This document shows positions 21,055-29,190 of a stretch of 64,000 nucleotides of DNA, in pieces; position 1 is the first letter of the stretch; each line of letters begins with the position of its first letter. The translations under genes were made by a program, and so were the position numbers. The notes under the pieces were generated by a model that did no database searches, had not been told where the DNA came from, and saw only the letters and a list, made by a program, of their open reading frames with translations. The stretch spans positions 806,001 through 870,000 of the forward strand of contig CP012820.1 in NCBI GenBank assembly GCA_001936135.1. Reading direction: 5' to 3'. This DNA is from Saccharomycopsis fibuligera x Saccharomycopsis cf. fibuligera. Lineage: Eukaryota > Ascomycota > Saccharomycetes > Ascoideales > Saccharomycopsidaceae.

Positions 21055-23592
21055 ATGACCATCAAACAGCTACCAAATGATTCTTCGGTGTCGATTCTTT
21101 CGTCATCTTCCATATTCTCTCCGGTCTCTGCTATTAAGGAACTTGTCGACAATTCCATAGACTCTGGCGCATCATCAATTACCATTGAAGTTGACGCCGA
21201 CACAATAGGCCTCAACTACTTATCAGTGAAAGACAACGGCTCAGGAATAGACAAATCAGACCGCAGCAAAGTCTGCTTGAAATCAACAACTTCCAAAGTT
21301 ACAACTGTTGATGAAATTAATTTAAATTTGAATACCTTAGGGTTCAGAGGCGAAGCGCTTTTTTTCCTAGCTAATTTGGCTTGTAAAAATAGCCGAAATG
21401 GATTTGGATCGTTATCAATAACTACAAAGAAACAAAATGAACCAATAGGCGAAAAATGGTCCGTCGATTTCAAGGGATGCATTATCAAAGAATCAGTGAA
21501 GAAAATTCCAACAACCACAGGCACTGCGATCACTATAAGAGGATTATTCAACAGCTTACCAGTGAGAAAGAAATTTTTGGTTAAACGCCGCAATCAGCTA
21601 ATGAATAAACTCAAGGAGTTAGTTATAGGCTATGCTTTTATATATTGCCATAAAATCAAGTTTATGCTAAAATACGTTAAACTAAACTCCAAAAACGAGG
21701 TCAGTAATACGAATGTATTCAATCAAGGCTCAAATCTCGTCTTAAACTCAAATATTGACCACTTTAAACTTTTAACAAACTTGATATCAATAAAAAATCT
21801 CAAGAATCAGTTTATCAAACAAGATAATCAAGTTTTTCTCAATGAGAATGAGCTTAAAAATGTTGAAGCAAGCGATACAGAGCTGTTACAACTGCATAAA
21901 CCAATACCAGAAACTGAGTATAGCTGGAAAGTCACATATTTATTGCCAATAATGAAAGGAGAAAACCAAATTGTCACCTATAATAAGCCTATTAAGACCC
22001 TAGCAATCAACAATAAGCCACTAAATATATCTATTGGTTTTGGCAAAAAGGTGAGCAAATTATTAAGTTCAATCTATACTGATCGTCAATTATTGAGCCC
22101 CAATATTTGGTACTTGAACATCCTATCACCTCAACTTAGCCCTGATGACGAAGGAAGTACTATTCGAGGCGATATAAATATAGAGCCAGAAAAGTCCGAT
22201 ATATTGCTCAATAATGAGGAGCTTCTTTTGAAAAAACTTGGGAAATACTTGGAAGGGGAAGTTGAAATATGCCATACAGATAAGTCACCTCTTGACAAAG
22301 CTGCTCTCAACGATGAAAGATATCCAATTGTTAAGGTGGGTTCTGCCCCTCAATACAGGGCACCCGAAATAGACATTGCGCCAAAAATTAACTCACGGCG
22401 CACTGGAGCAGCTGTTGGCGATACTGAACCAGAAATATCGAAAGAGCCCGGAGAGATAGATTTGCCAGTGCCAGGTGTGCTGCAACATCCGAGCAATAGT
22501 GGAATTCTAACATCAAATTCCAACAAATCGAAACCCATTGCTAATATTGGGACGGACCCTGATGCTTATGTGGACCCTGACGCTGATGCCAATGATTGGG
22601 TATTTTCTATGCATGATAGTGATGTTTCGGCAACTACGGAGTTCACAAGCACGGGAAATCAAGACCCAAAAGCTTACAATTCATCGCTTCTCGTTAATGA
22701 AAGTAATGACGAAGACTCTTCACAGGTGTATGTGGATGCAGAAGACCGTACCTTAAATAAAGATATTTCCATTTCAGACCCATTCATCCTGGCTAAGTTA
22801 CAACATTCGCTAAAACAAAATTCACCAGAAGAAGATATCCTCGCCAATACAATTTCGTCAACCACAATTTCAGAATCAAAGAAAAAAATACAAGCTCTTG
22901 ATAATTCTCCGAGCCTGTCGCATTCTCTGGTGGAATATATTGATGATACTACCCAAATAATAACAGCGAACAATGACAATGACTTTTTGAAAAAGAAAAA
23001 CGATACACATCGCTTAGCTTCGCTGCATAAATTAAGCCCGCTACCGGTGTACCACAACGCATCGGTAAATACTCAGTGGCATCGAAACATGAACCAACAT
23101 GCACACGAAGAAATTAATGATAATGACGACGAAATTCTTTTCATTGAGAGCATATCCAAAAAGCTCCCCATTTCTGATAGCTCGCTGTTTGAACATGGTG
23201 TCCAGCAACCTACGGGTAAAAAACCATTTACTAGAAGCGTCTCTGCCACCACTATTGGTACTACTAATAAAAACAACAACAGTCATAGAAGTGCAAAAGG
23301 CTCTAGAAAAAAACTTACAATAGGAAGCCAGTACCGTAAATTAGACAGTCTAATTGAAAATACTCATTGTTACAATTTTGAACACGATGTTTATGATCCG
23401 CTTAGTAACAACGCTAAACACAGTTTTCGCTTTAATTACGAACAATATGAAGTTGACATGCTTGAAAGTGAACCAATTTTCCGTAATTTTTTGTTACTGC
23501 AGTATAAGAAAGTTAATCCGGAGACTTTAAATGGGTGCAAGTTAAAAGTTGTCCCCAAAAAGCAAGGTTGGACGTATTGGAAATTTATTTAA
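21055..23592 (+). CDS. MLH2: MutL-family mismatch repair protein, MLH2-like
   Basis: An 845-aa MutL homologue with an intact GHKL ATPase N-terminus: AIKELVDNSIDSGA (26-39, E29 and N33), DNGSGI (60-65), and TLGFRGEAL (94-102), followed by the transducer segment with NSLPVRKKF. The start MTIKQLP is typical of Mlh2 and human PMS1. The C-terminal half is long, acidic and Ser/Asn-rich, and lacks the DQHA(X)2E(X)4E metal-binding endonuclease motif of Pms1/Mlh3. That favours Mlh2, the non-nucleolytic partner of Mlh1 that limits gene conversion tracts in meiosis. Only a short C-terminal ordered segment (FNYEQYEVDML onwards) could serve Mlh1 dimerisation. The protein is longer than S. cerevisiae Mlh2 (about 695 aa). 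Pms1 or Mlh3 are less likely. Confidence 0.82.
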   Translation: MTIKQLPNDSSVSILSSSSIFSPVSAIKELVDNSIDSGASSITIEVDADTIGLNYLSVKDNGSGIDKSDRSKVCLKSTTSKVTTVDEINLNLNTLGFRGEALFFLANLACKNSRNGFGSLSITTKKQNEPIGEKWSVDFKGCIIKESVKKIPTTTGTAITIRGLFNSLPVRKKFLVKRRNQLMNKLKELVIGYAFIYCHKIKFMLKYVKLNSKNEVSNTNVFNQGSNLVLNSNIDHFKLLTNLISIKNLKNQFIKQDNQVFLNENELKNVEASDTELLQLHKPIPETEYSWKVTYLLPIMKGENQIVTYNKPIKTLAINNKPLNISIGFGKKVSKLLSSIYTDRQLLSPNIWYLNILSPQLSPDDEGSTIRGDINIEPEKSDILLNNEELLLKKLGKYLEGEVEICHTDKSPLDKAALNDERYPIVKVGSAPQYRAPEIDIAPKINSRRTGAAVGDTEPEISKEPGEIDLPVPGVLQHPSNSGILTSNSNKSKPIANIGTDPDAYVDPDADANDWVFSMHDSDVSATTEFTSTGNQDPKAYNSSLLVNESNDEDSSQVYVDAEDRTLNKDISISDPFILAKLQHSLKQNSPEEDILANTISSTTISESKKKIQALDNSPSLSHSLVEYIDDTTQIITANNDNDFLKKKNDTHRLASLHKLSPLPVYHNASVNTQWHRNMNQHAHEEINDNDDEILFIESISKKLPISDSSLFEHGVQQPTGKKPFTRSVSATTIGTTNKNNNSHRSAKGSRKKLTIGSQYRKLDSLIENTHCYNFEHDVYDPLSNNAKHSFRFNYEQYEVDMLESEPIFRNFLLLQYKKVNPETLNGCKLKVVPKKQGWTYWKFI

Positions 23593-23654
23593 CATATTAC
23601 AGTACTAGGTGATAAATAATGATAATAATGACGACAATGATAAATATGAGAAAG

Positions 23655-23690
23655 ATGACAATAATGACAATAATGACAATAATGACAATA
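23655..23690. repeat. ATGACAATA tandem repeat, four units
   Basis: Four exact 9-bp units follow MLH2, with degenerate copies on both sides. The unit is a multiple of three but lies after several stops, so it is not coding in MLH2's frame. Confidence 0.85.
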
Positions 23691-23802
23691 ATGATAAGAA
23701 TGATAAAGGACGCGTTTTCATGACGTTAAGGTAAAATGTAGTCTTACTTAACATAAACGTAGCATGAAAAGTCTACATCAAAGACAAGTTAAATTACGCA
23801 CG

Positions 23803-23849
<47 letters not shown>
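23803..23849. repeat. Poly-A tract, about 47 nt
   Basis: An uninterrupted A run between two convergent genes. Read on the minus strand it is a long T run just downstream of the MATE gene. Confidence 0.9.
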
Positions 23850-23851
<2 letters not shown>

Positions 23852-24123
23852 ACATAAAAATCCATGGAGAAAAAGACATTCAATGGAAACAAAAATGCAA
23901 ACAGTCGTAATGATAATATAGAATGGTAGCCACTACTGAAACAAAAAACATATAGTATAGAAGTGTAAAAAAAAATGCAAGATGAGAAGTGCTTAAACTA
24001 AGCAGTATAATGAAAGGAATAGATAAATACAATTCCAACAAAGGGAACTACTTTCACAAATCACTAGTTTATAGTGGCAAAATTAGCAAAAGAAAAATAA
24101 AATAAAATAAAATCGTAAGGCAT

Positions 24124-26160
24124 CTAAACCTTAATACGATTTCTTTCAATGCATTTCTGAACCGCGTCTTCCCAGTCACAATTGAGAACATAATATGCCT
24201 CACTAACCCCAATAACAAACAAGCCTAACCCAATACCAATCCATAAACCTAACAACTCTAAATTGAAATGATAAGCTAAGACAATAGCCATTGGGATGGC
24301 AAAAAAGTCATAGACCACAAAATTTATAATTCCACCAATGTAAGGAGCCCCCTGGCCACGTAATAATGAACCTGAGATAGTATTTAATGCATCAAATATT
24401 TGAATGAATGCAACCAAAGGTAACACTTTTTTAATCAAAGTGATCACATCAGGATCATTGGAATACATGTTTGCAATGAGTGATCTACCAAAAAACAAAA
24501 GCGAGAAGTTGAACAATCCAACAATAAGAGCAGACACTAACCCAATCCTAGTAGCAATTTGTGCTGGTCCATCGATTCTTTTAGCACCAATAAAATTGGC
24601 GACTCGAGTTGAAGAAGCAATACCAACAGCAAAAGGAATAAAAAATGTCAATGAGGCAACAGTAGATATTGCTGATTGGGCTGCTAGTGCAGAGGTGCCG
24701 AAAAATGTTGAAAATAGTGTTAATATTTCCCAACTGAGATCTTCCATAAACGTGCAAACAATGCCCGCAAAACCAAATTTGACAAGTTCCCTCCATCCTT
24801 TGAATGCATCTTTTGAAAACCCATTCCAGCAGTCAAGTCCATCAATGAATATAATATAACAAAGCAAAAGAGTACACATTATCCAGAAGTTTATCACGCA
24901 TGTAATTGCAATGCCAATAAAACCCATGGTATGTGCTAATATTTTGATGGTGACAATACTTATTGGAGTTGAGATGAATAGCACCATTGTGCTAGCATTA
25001 AAAATTCCTTGACATTGCAAAAATCTCTTACAATTCTCGAAAATGATGTATGCTGGGGCTGCGAGAATTAAAATTCTCAAAAAGCTTGTCGTTAATTGGA
25101 CGAGTTCCTCCGTTTCCAAAACATATCTGAAGAAAATATGTGAATTCCACCATAATAATGCAAATGGTACGAACAAACATAAAGAAAATACAATGGACCT
25201 CTGAGTATACAACCCAACTTTTTTCAAATTTCCCGACCCGTAAGCTTGAGGACACAAAACATCCAACCCCGTTGAAATACCTTCAAAGATTGAAAAAGTA
25301 ATGGTGGTTGTCATTGAGCCTAGTGAAACTGCAGAAAGCTCATCTTTGCCAAACACTTTCGATGCAGTAATGGTACAAATAATCGTATATGATTGACTTA
25401 AACAAAAGGTGATCATTAATGGGATTGCATTTCTCACGAATATGTTAATTTCAGATTCCACTGTTACTGTCTCATGAGCAAAATCTTCTTCTTCTTCTTC
25501 CTCGTCTTCTTCTCCAAGCAATCTTTGAAGCCCCGTTGAAGTACGTCTTTTATTTGATGCCTTGCTATTTATTGACCCATAGCTTTGTCTTCGTGGATTC
25601 AAAGGATCTATTGATTTTCTTGCTGAGATGCTTGACTTACTATTTCTTCGGCTAAGTTTTAGAATATCTTCAGCACTAACACCAGAACGCACTGGTTCTG
25701 GTCTTTTGCCATCTTTCGTGACTTTATTTTGACTATTACTAGAAGTCAAACTAGGCGGATAATAAAGCCTAGGATTGTTTTGCGAATTTGTCTCCATTTC
25801 ATCATCATCGTCTGTATCGGAAGGTGATGCTGATGTTCTTTCTCTATTGAGCAAAGTTTGTAATTCGGGGTCTGATTCAATGTCATCCATATCAACTGGC
25901 AAAGACTGAAACGAATTGACATCGTCATTGGAGCTTGATCCGTTCCCTTCTTGGTTTTCGTCATCATAATGGTCTTGGGAAATTAAAGACAAGAAACTTC
26001 TTTGGTCGTCGTTCCCCCCGTATTCAAAAATTGGGGTTTTTGTACTTGGTGGGATAAATGTAGTCAAATACCTTTTCCTTATGCGGCCTCCAAAACTGAT
26101 ATCATTGTTGAAACAGTTTGGAATGTGCGCAAGTTTTTTAGCAAGGTATGTCAGCGCCAT
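24124..26160 (-). CDS. MATE-family transporter (YDR338C/ERC1-like)
   Basis: A 678-aa multidrug and toxin extrusion antiporter, probably vacuolar or plasma membrane. Residues 1-230 are a hydrophilic, acidic, Ser-rich N-terminal tail. About twelve membrane spans follow from FVRNAIPLMITFCLSQSY. Family motifs include SLGSMTTTITFSIFEGISTGLDVLCPQAYGSGN in the first half and FIPFAVGIASSTRVANFIGA in the second. CKRFLQCQGIFNAST and the closing NCDWEDAVQKCIERN closely match S. cerevisiae YDR338C and Erc1, the latter linked to ethionine resistance and S-adenosylmethionine accumulation. Which of the two it is closer to cannot be settled by eye. Its upstream region carries a TTAGGG repeat cluster and a perfect ATCACGTG box. 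Confidence 0.9.
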   Translation of the reverse strand: MALTYLAKKLAHIPNCFNNDISFGGRIRKRYLTTFIPPSTKTPIFEYGGNDDQRSFLSLISQDHYDDENQEGNGSSSNDDVNSFQSLPVDMDDIESDPELQTLLNRERTSASPSDTDDDDEMETNSQNNPRLYYPPSLTSSNSQNKVTKDGKRPEPVRSGVSAEDILKLSRRNSKSSISARKSIDPLNPRRQSYGSINSKASNKRRTSTGLQRLLGEEDEEEEEEDFAHETVTVESEINIFVRNAIPLMITFCLSQSYTIICTITASKVFGKDELSAVSLGSMTTTITFSIFEGISTGLDVLCPQAYGSGNLKKVGLYTQRSIVFSLCLFVPFALLWWNSHIFFRYVLETEELVQLTTSFLRILILAAPAYIIFENCKRFLQCQGIFNASTMVLFISTPISIVTIKILAHTMGFIGIAITCVINFWIMCTLLLCYIIFIDGLDCWNGFSKDAFKGWRELVKFGFAGIVCTFMEDLSWEILTLFSTFFGTSALAAQSAISTVASLTFFIPFAVGIASSTRVANFIGAKRIDGPAQIATRIGLVSALIVGLFNFSLLFFGRSLIANMYSNDPDVITLIKKVLPLVAFIQIFDALNTISGSLLRGQGAPYIGGIINFVVYDFFAIPMAIVLAYHFNLELLGLWIGIGLGLFVIGVSEAYYVLNCDWEDAVQKCIERNRIKV

Positions 26161-26547
26161 GGCTGTTACTAGTTAAACTATCACAAAAAAGAAACGAAAG
26201 AGGTATTATTTTATTAAATAATTGTAGAGAGATTACTGTAAATGCTCTGAAGCTCATCAGAAAGCAATAAAGTAATAATAGCCTTCATTCCAGGTAGCAA
26301 GAGGAAAAAAACGAGACATTTGGTTATAATGAGTATTATTCATAAACGTGACTTATCACGTGTAATATTTTCTGTTTATCAAAGATGTGCTCATAGGAAG
26401 TCTTTTAGTTCTCACCACTTGTGGATATAGCTATATAGTTAACTCTATTTTACAAAGCATTTTTGAAAGTTCTTCGTATCCATCTTTAATAAAAGAGTTT
26501 ATATTTTAGGGTTTATATATTAGGGTTTATATATTAGGGTTTATATA
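26161..26547. other. Promoter region of the MATE gene
   Basis: About 390 bp between two minus-strand genes. It contains ATCACGTG at 26355-26362 and most of a TTAGGG-bearing 14-bp repeat array at its right end. I see no box C/D or H/ACA RNA signature. Confidence 0.6.
26355..26362. promoter_or_regulatory. Cbf1-type E-box (ATCACGTG)
   Basis: ATCACGTG matches the RTCACRTG consensus of the bHLH factor Cbf1. It lies about 195 bp upstream of the MATE start and 135 bp from the TTAGGG array. Cbf1 and Tbf1 sites are known to occur together in Candida ribosomal-protein promoters. Binding here is inferred. Confidence 0.5.
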
Positions 26548-26553
26548 TTAGGG
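26498..26553. repeat. 14-bp tandem repeat TTTATATATTAGGG, four units
   Basis: Four head-to-tail units: 26498-26511 with one change, then three identical copies to 26553. Each carries TTAGGG, the recognition core of Tbf1. The stop codon of the neighbouring minus-strand gene (26548-26550) is formed by the last unit. Spacing of 14 bp would place adjacent cores about 1.3 helical turns apart. Confidence 0.9.
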
Positions 26554-27246
26554 TGTATTGAATATGCTGTCGCTGGTCGAATGTGACTGCTGCGTCTGCG
26601 ACAAATGGCGCTGTCTATCCTGTAATGGAGGGTCAGAAACCGTTAAGCGATTCGTGTTGTGCGATAAAGATGTAGTAGTTGTTCCAGTTGTGTTAGGACT
26701 ATGATCAAATGATAAGCCTATGTCATTTACAACCCCTGTCATGGAAGCACCAAATAGTGTTGGGTATGTATCCGTTCTCCGCTGCACTGTCCTCAAAATG
26801 GTATGGTCATGGTCCACAACTCTTATACCACCCGCTGAGTTGTCAAATGGCTCATTGCTAAAATTATGTAGCAGTCTGTAGTTGTGCCCTACATCTTTCT
26901 GTTCGTCTTCTCCTTCAAGGTCCTCTTCGTCAGTCTGCTTCAAAGAAGAATGATTTTCAGCAAGAAACCGCTTCAACTCCAAATCTTTCCAAGCATTTTC
27001 TCTGAATTTCTTCTGTAGCGCTTTGTTATTAATTGAGGATCCAAATGTTGAGTTAGGCCAGCCACTATTATTTCCATTGTGGGCTCCTATATTACTAGAA
27101 GGACTGCCACTGTTTATATCGTTCAAGAAACGTTCGTGGATTTCTATGTCATCAAATGGCAATTCATCTTTGGACCATTCTTGCATGTACACTATATAAC
27201 TAGGGTGATCCATGTGAATGTAAGAGTAATCTGAATTCCTTGACAT
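26548..27246 (-). CDS. Small acidic/polar protein of unknown function
   Basis: A 232-aa product from ATG at 27246. The frame can be extended upstream but contains no earlier ATG. The first 45 residues (MSRNSDYSYIHMDHPSYIVYMQEWSKDELPFDDIEIHERFLNDI) look ordered and rich in aromatic and acidic residues. A basic helix-prone segment follows (ALQKKFRENAWKDLELKRFLAEN, about 80-105), then an acidic EEDLEGEDEQKD patch and a Ser/Thr/Gln-rich tail. I recognise no family. The stop codon lies inside the TTAGGG tandem array, so expansion or loss of repeat units would not alter the frame but could alter the 3' UTR. Confidence 0.65.
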   Translation of the reverse strand: MSRNSDYSYIHMDHPSYIVYMQEWSKDELPFDDIEIHERFLNDINSGSPSSNIGAHNGNNSGWPNSTFGSSINNKALQKKFRENAWKDLELKRFLAENHSSLKQTDEEDLEGEDEQKDVGHNYRLLHNFSNEPFDNSAGGIRVVDHDHTILRTVQRRTDTYPTLFGASMTGVVNDIGLSFDHSPNTTGTTTTSLSHNTNRLTVSDPPLQDRQRHLSQTQQSHSTSDSIFNTP

Positions 27247-27598
27247 GATTAACAGTCTTTTGATTGTGTAGTATGCTTTTGGTTTTTTAAGGTTTACAAA
27301 TGTAAGATCCTTCACTTCCTTCGGTGCGTTATGAAGATTTCAGGCATCAGCAATAAAGTGGTTTGTTATTGTTTTGATGTTTTTGCGTTAGGTCTGCGCA
27401 CTCCAAATTAAAGCCCGCTCCAATGGCCTCCGGGTATTTTTCAGTCCCACATATTGCAATCTTCTCGCGCAAAAACAATAAAAAATAGAAACATCCTTAC
27501 TGATGAGAGAAAATTATTAAAATGAACACCGTAATTAGTCCCTTTTTATACTATTCATGGATCTCGTCCAACAATGTTGTTGGATAAAAAAGAAAAAA
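27247..27598. other. Intergenic region between the unknown gene and tRNA-Arg
   Basis: This contains the upstream region of the minus-strand unknown gene. The right edge is an A run (27593-27598) that reads as a T6 Pol III terminator for tRNA-Arg. Nothing else is recognised. Confidence 0.5.
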
Positions 27599-27672
27599 CA
27601 CCGAACCTGGGACTCGAACCCAGAGTCTCCTGATTAGAAGTCAGACGCCCTAACCAATTAGGCTAGCCCGGC
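27599..27672 (-). tRNA. tRNA-Arg(UCU)
   Basis: The 74-nt minus-strand sequence folds as a full cloverleaf. The acceptor GCCGGGC pairs with GTTCGGT (three G-U pairs), the D arm is GCCTAATTGGTTAGGGC, the anticodon stem TCTGA pairs with TCAGG, and the loop CTTCTAA gives anticodon UCU. The T arm is CTGGG-TTCGAGT-CCCAG, with G as discriminator base. There is no intron. A and B box promoters lie within the D and T arms, and a T run follows the 3' end. It reads AGA, usually the major Arg codon in yeasts. Confidence 0.95.
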
Positions 27673-28120
27673 AGCTCTTGACTTGTAAAGTGATACAGTC
27701 TATACGAGATGTGCGGCAGCCTGTTGTTTCTCTGAGGATTTTTAGATAGTTCCCATTTTTGGTCTCGTTTACTACATCACCGCGCTAATAAATTAGATAA
27801 GATGACGAAAATTAAGTTCTAAACCAACAAACCTGAATATTTAAACAATATTCCTTATTTATCAACAACAAAACATACTGAAACGAAAACAATAACCAAC
27901 AGTGTCATCACCACCTGTAAATCTATCACAACTCCAAGAAAACTACTAAATTGACAATACTAACAGGGTTTTTACCTATATGAGCTTCCTCTAAAAGATA
28001 ACAGTTGATCTATATCGTATATGCTATATGGATAAGTTTATAAGAATCTATTTTCTATCATTTATAATTATTAATAAATCGACCTTGTGTGTGAAAAAAA
28101 CTACTTTTTTAATTCAGGTC
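27673..28120. other. tRNA-Arg 5' flank with remnants of older LTR-like sequence
   Basis: AT-rich and gene-free. It contains one half of two direct-repeat pairs shared with the far side of the LTR nest: 27814-27833 (CCAACAAACC core, matching 28526-28545) and 28071-28100 (matching 29052-29081 at about 27 of 30 bases). These are best read as degraded older elements or duplicated flank. Confidence 0.5.
28071..28100. repeat. Dispersed direct repeat, copy 1 (copy 2 at 29052-29081)
   Basis: TTAATAAATC followed by a TTGTGTGTGAAAA core is shared with 29052-29081 with about three differences. The two copies lie outside the two inverted LTR-like elements, suggesting an older element or duplicated segment into which those elements inserted. 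Confidence 0.65.
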
Positions 28121-28513
28121 TGTTGGATTTATGCCAATTAACATCTTTCATACCGTCCATTTGGTATAATCTCCTTTTTTTGGTAAACTGCCTTTTGCGG
28201 CCGAGAACATTTGAACGCACGCATGGTTGCTAAGGAGAACAACATCAGATGTGATGGAAAATTTAACATCACCTGAGCATTATGGGTGAGGAATGAAATT
28301 ATTATATATAGTCTGAAAGACAGAATGTTTTTATTTAACGATATAGTTTATAATAAGCAAGGAATATAAGTCCAATTTCATTACTAAAGAAAAATATTAG
28401 TATCTCAGTAAGTGGCTATCCTTCACTACTAGAGGAGAGACTAGTCTAACCAGTGCTACCCAGAGGGGACAACCTCAGGTATGGGTAGCAGATATAGTCA
28501 CTATACTCCGACA
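28121..28513 (+). mobile_element. Solo LTR fossil, copy A (plus orientation)
   Basis: About 393 bp bounded by TGTTGG and CCGACA, the TG...CA ends of an LTR. It is flanked by AGGTC and AAGTC, a near-perfect 5-bp target duplication. It aligns along its whole length with the reverse complement of 28635-29040, sharing for example GGTAAACTGC, CATTATGGGTGA and AGTGCT segments. Identity is roughly 65-75% by eye, so both copies are old. No internal retrotransposon gene is seen nearby. It lies about 450 bp upstream of tRNA-Arg, the kind of site favoured by Ty1/copia and Ty3-type yeast elements. The family cannot be assigned from the LTR alone. Confidence 0.75.
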
Positions 28514-28525
28514 AAGTCTCTAACT

Positions 28526-28545
28526 GAGTTTTAGACCAACAAACC
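28526..28545. repeat. Dispersed repeat fragment with CCAACAAACC core
   Basis: This matches 27814-27833 at about 16 of 20 positions. Read on the minus strand it begins GGTTTGTTGG, so TGTTGG here may be the end of an older LTR-like fragment interrupted by copy A. Confidence 0.45.
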
Positions 28546-28634
28546 GAGATACAGATATGTAATAATTTTTACGCAATACTTTCTAGAACCTTCTATTTAG
28601 TTCTACATTATGCATATTTACTACTAATTATAGA

Positions 28635-29040
28635 TGTCGGAGTATATAGTGACTAGATCTCCTCCTTATACCTGAAGAGGACACCTCTGAGCAGCACTGG
28701 TAAGATCAGTCTCTCCTCTAGTAGTAAAGGAAAGTCACTTACTGCACATTTAGTTACGTGGTAACCTAGTTGAGTAATGAGTTTAGACTTATTTTCCTTA
28801 CTTTTATCATATGATATATCACAAAATGTAGTATTCTTTTTTTCTTTTAGTTACATATAACAAGTTCATTTATCACCCATAATGTTCATGTGAAGAAAAA
28901 TTTCCACTGCACCCTTGGCGTTTATTGCCTTTAATACTTATGCGTGCTTCTGATTGTTTTTCAACCACAGGATGCAGTTTACCAAAGAGAAATTGTACAT
29001 GATGAAAGGTATGGGCGATGTTATTGATATAATTCCGACA
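28635..29040 (-). mobile_element. Solo LTR fossil, copy B (minus orientation)
   Basis: About 406 bp on the minus strand, beginning TGTCGG at 29040 and ending CCGACA at 28635. It is the inverted partner of copy A across a 121-bp spacer. No clear target-site duplication remains. The 5' end lies about 70 bp from the 3' end of tRNA-Lys. Divergence from copy A indicates an old insertion of the same family rather than a recent palindromic duplication. No coding part of a retrotransposon is present. Confidence 0.72.
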
Positions 29041-29051
29041 TTTATATATAG

Positions 29052-29081
29052 TTAATAAATCAACTTTGTGTGTGAAAAGAA
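29052..29081. repeat. Dispersed direct repeat, copy 2 (copy 1 at 28071-28100)
   Basis: See 28071-28100. This copy abuts copy B on one side and the terminator of tRNA-Lys on the other. Confidence 0.65.
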
Positions 29082-29107
29082 AAAATATATTAAACACAAA
29101 AAAGTAA

Positions 29108-29190
29108 CTCCTCATCAGGGGCTCGAACCCTGGACATTTCGGTTCCTTATTCCTAAAAGCCGAACGCTCTACCAACTGAGCTAATAAGGA
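29108..29190 (-). tRNA. tRNA-Lys(UUU) with a 10-nt intron
   Basis: The minus-strand sequence closely matches yeast tRNA-Lys(UUU). The acceptor TCCTTAT pairs with ATGAGGA, the D arm is AGCTCAGTTGGTAGAGC, and the anticodon stem TTCGG pairs with CCGAA. The loop CTTTTA-A is interrupted after position 37 by about 10 nt (GGAATAAGGA). The S. cerevisiae counterpart has an intron of about 23 nt at the same place. The T arm is CAGGG-TTCGAGC-CCTGA with an imperfect outer pair, and the discriminator is G. A T6 run downstream (29098-29103 on the plus strand as A6) is the Pol III terminator. It reads AAA codons. Confidence 0.95.

Larger units (their letters stand above)
23593..24123. other. Convergent intergenic region with 9-bp tandem repeat and 47-nt A tract
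   Basis: This separates the MLH2 and MATE stop codons. It holds four units of ATGACAATA (23655-23690), flanked by degenerate GATAATAAT units, and a run of about 47 A at 23803-23849. I see no gene. Confidence 0.7.

Noticed and set aside
26498-26553. TTAGGG array as a telomere or interstitial telomere
   Set aside because: The unit is 14 bp with an AT spacer, whereas CUG-clade telomere units are typically longer and different in sequence. It lies among ordinary genes.
28121-29040. Inverted repeat as a centromere core
   Set aside because: The arms are diverged LTR-like copies with TG...CA ends around a 121-bp spacer between two tRNA genes. Known inverted-repeat yeast centromeres have a much larger unique core.
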